5,863 nucleotides of DNA from GCA-2731375 sp964590195 (GTDB taxonomy: Bacteria > Pseudomonadota > Alphaproteobacteria > GCA-2731375): positions 1-5,863 of the forward strand of contig CAZPWJ010000166.1 in NCBI GenBank assembly GCA_964590195.1, in the 5' to 3' direction. The notes beneath the pieces are model-generated. The model was not told the origin of the DNA. It saw only the letters and a program-made list of their open reading frames with translations, and did no database searches. The position numbers and the translations under genes are program-made. Positions 5,735-5,863 of this stretch are shown here, piece by piece (the stretch's first letter is position 1; each line of letters begins with the position of its first letter).

Positions 5735-5833
5735 ATGCGTTTGATATTCGTCTTATTTTTGATTTTGAGCGTCCCGGCCCAAGCTGACGTCACCGCAAAG
5801 AAATGTAAGAATGTTCCGTGCCTATCCGGTTAA
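5735..5833 (+). CDS. Predicted secreted two-cysteine micropeptide (32 aa), unrecognised
   Basis: A 32-codon frame, ATG 5735 to TAA 5831-5833. The Shine-Dalgarno AGGGAGAG (5723-5730) has its GGAG core six bases before the ATG, and a TATACT box lies at 5705. The protein opens with a classic signal peptide: Arg at position 2, a core of Leu/Ile/Phe/Val from 3 to 11, then SVPAQA with an AXA cleavage site after residue 17. The remaining product, DVTAKKCKNVPCLSG, is 15 residues, mildly basic, with Cys24 and Cys29 able to form a small disulfide loop in the periplasm or outside. I recognise no family. It could be a secreted micropeptide or the intact start of a frameshifted secreted protein: one other frame stays open from here to the window edge, but only for about 10 codons. 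The good RBS, signal peptide and clean stop support translation. Confidence 0.5.
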   Translation: MRLIFVLFLILSVPAQADVTAKKCKNVPCLSG

Positions 5834-5839
5834 CGCAGA

Positions 5840-5859
5840 CACCCACTTCATGTAGGGTG
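5840..5859. repeat. Possible stem-loop after the micropeptide
   Basis: CACCC (5840-5844) and GGGTG (5855-5859) can pair around a 10-base loop, seven bases after the TAA. The window ends four bases later, so a T tract that would make it a terminator, or a longer repeat, cannot be judged. Confidence 0.25.
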
Positions 5860-5863
5860 CTTC

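Overview
The window is GC-rich bacterial chromosome. Its codon usage and gene families are typical of a proteobacterium, and an environmental alphaproteobacterium (Rhodospirillales/Rhizobiales-like) fits best. No gene here fixes the taxon, so this is an inference. There are no rRNA, tRNA, CRISPR or IS features.

Region 1 (1-4724) is a small-molecule catabolism and transport locus arranged around a divergent promoter. Leftward (1091 to the window edge) runs the N-terminal 363 codons of a CaiC-like AMP-forming acyl-CoA ligase. Rightward runs a likely operon of three genes: a LysE/RhtB-family exporter (1206-1826), a GMC-family FAD alcohol/choline-type dehydrogenase (1852-3462) and a family III (CaiB/BaiF) CoA-transferase (3519-4724). 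Oxidation of an alcohol plus two ways of making or moving CoA thioesters suggests degradation of an organic acid, quaternary amine or similar compound. The substrate cannot be read from sequence.

Region 2 (about 4755-5619) is a toxin-antitoxin module of the HEPN/MNT (HepT/MntA) type with unusual features. The MntA-like nucleotidyltransferase carries an N-terminal segment that reads as a ribbon-helix-helix DNA-binding domain. Just upstream, an AT-rich promoter is packed with TACGTA-type palindromes. These include a perfect 10-bp inverted repeat and a perfect 15-bp palindrome lying on the -10 box. Together they look like a self-regulating antitoxin with its operator. The HEPN partner, translated from an overlapping TTG start, keeps the HDY part of the toxin motif, but its motif arginine sits next to the histidine instead of five residues before it. 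The third catalytic acid of the nucleotidyltransferase appears to be Glu instead of Asp.

Region 3 (5620-5863) is AT-richer. It holds three short perfect inverted repeats at a regular pitch of about 18 bp, then a -10 box, a good ribosome binding site and a 32-codon reading frame. That frame encodes a signal peptide followed by a 15-residue, two-cysteine peptide. This micropeptide is too short for usual gene calling and I do not recognise it.

The most promising undescribed elements are the RHH-nucleotidyltransferase/HEPN module with its palindromic operator, and the micropeptide with the palindrome ladder before it.
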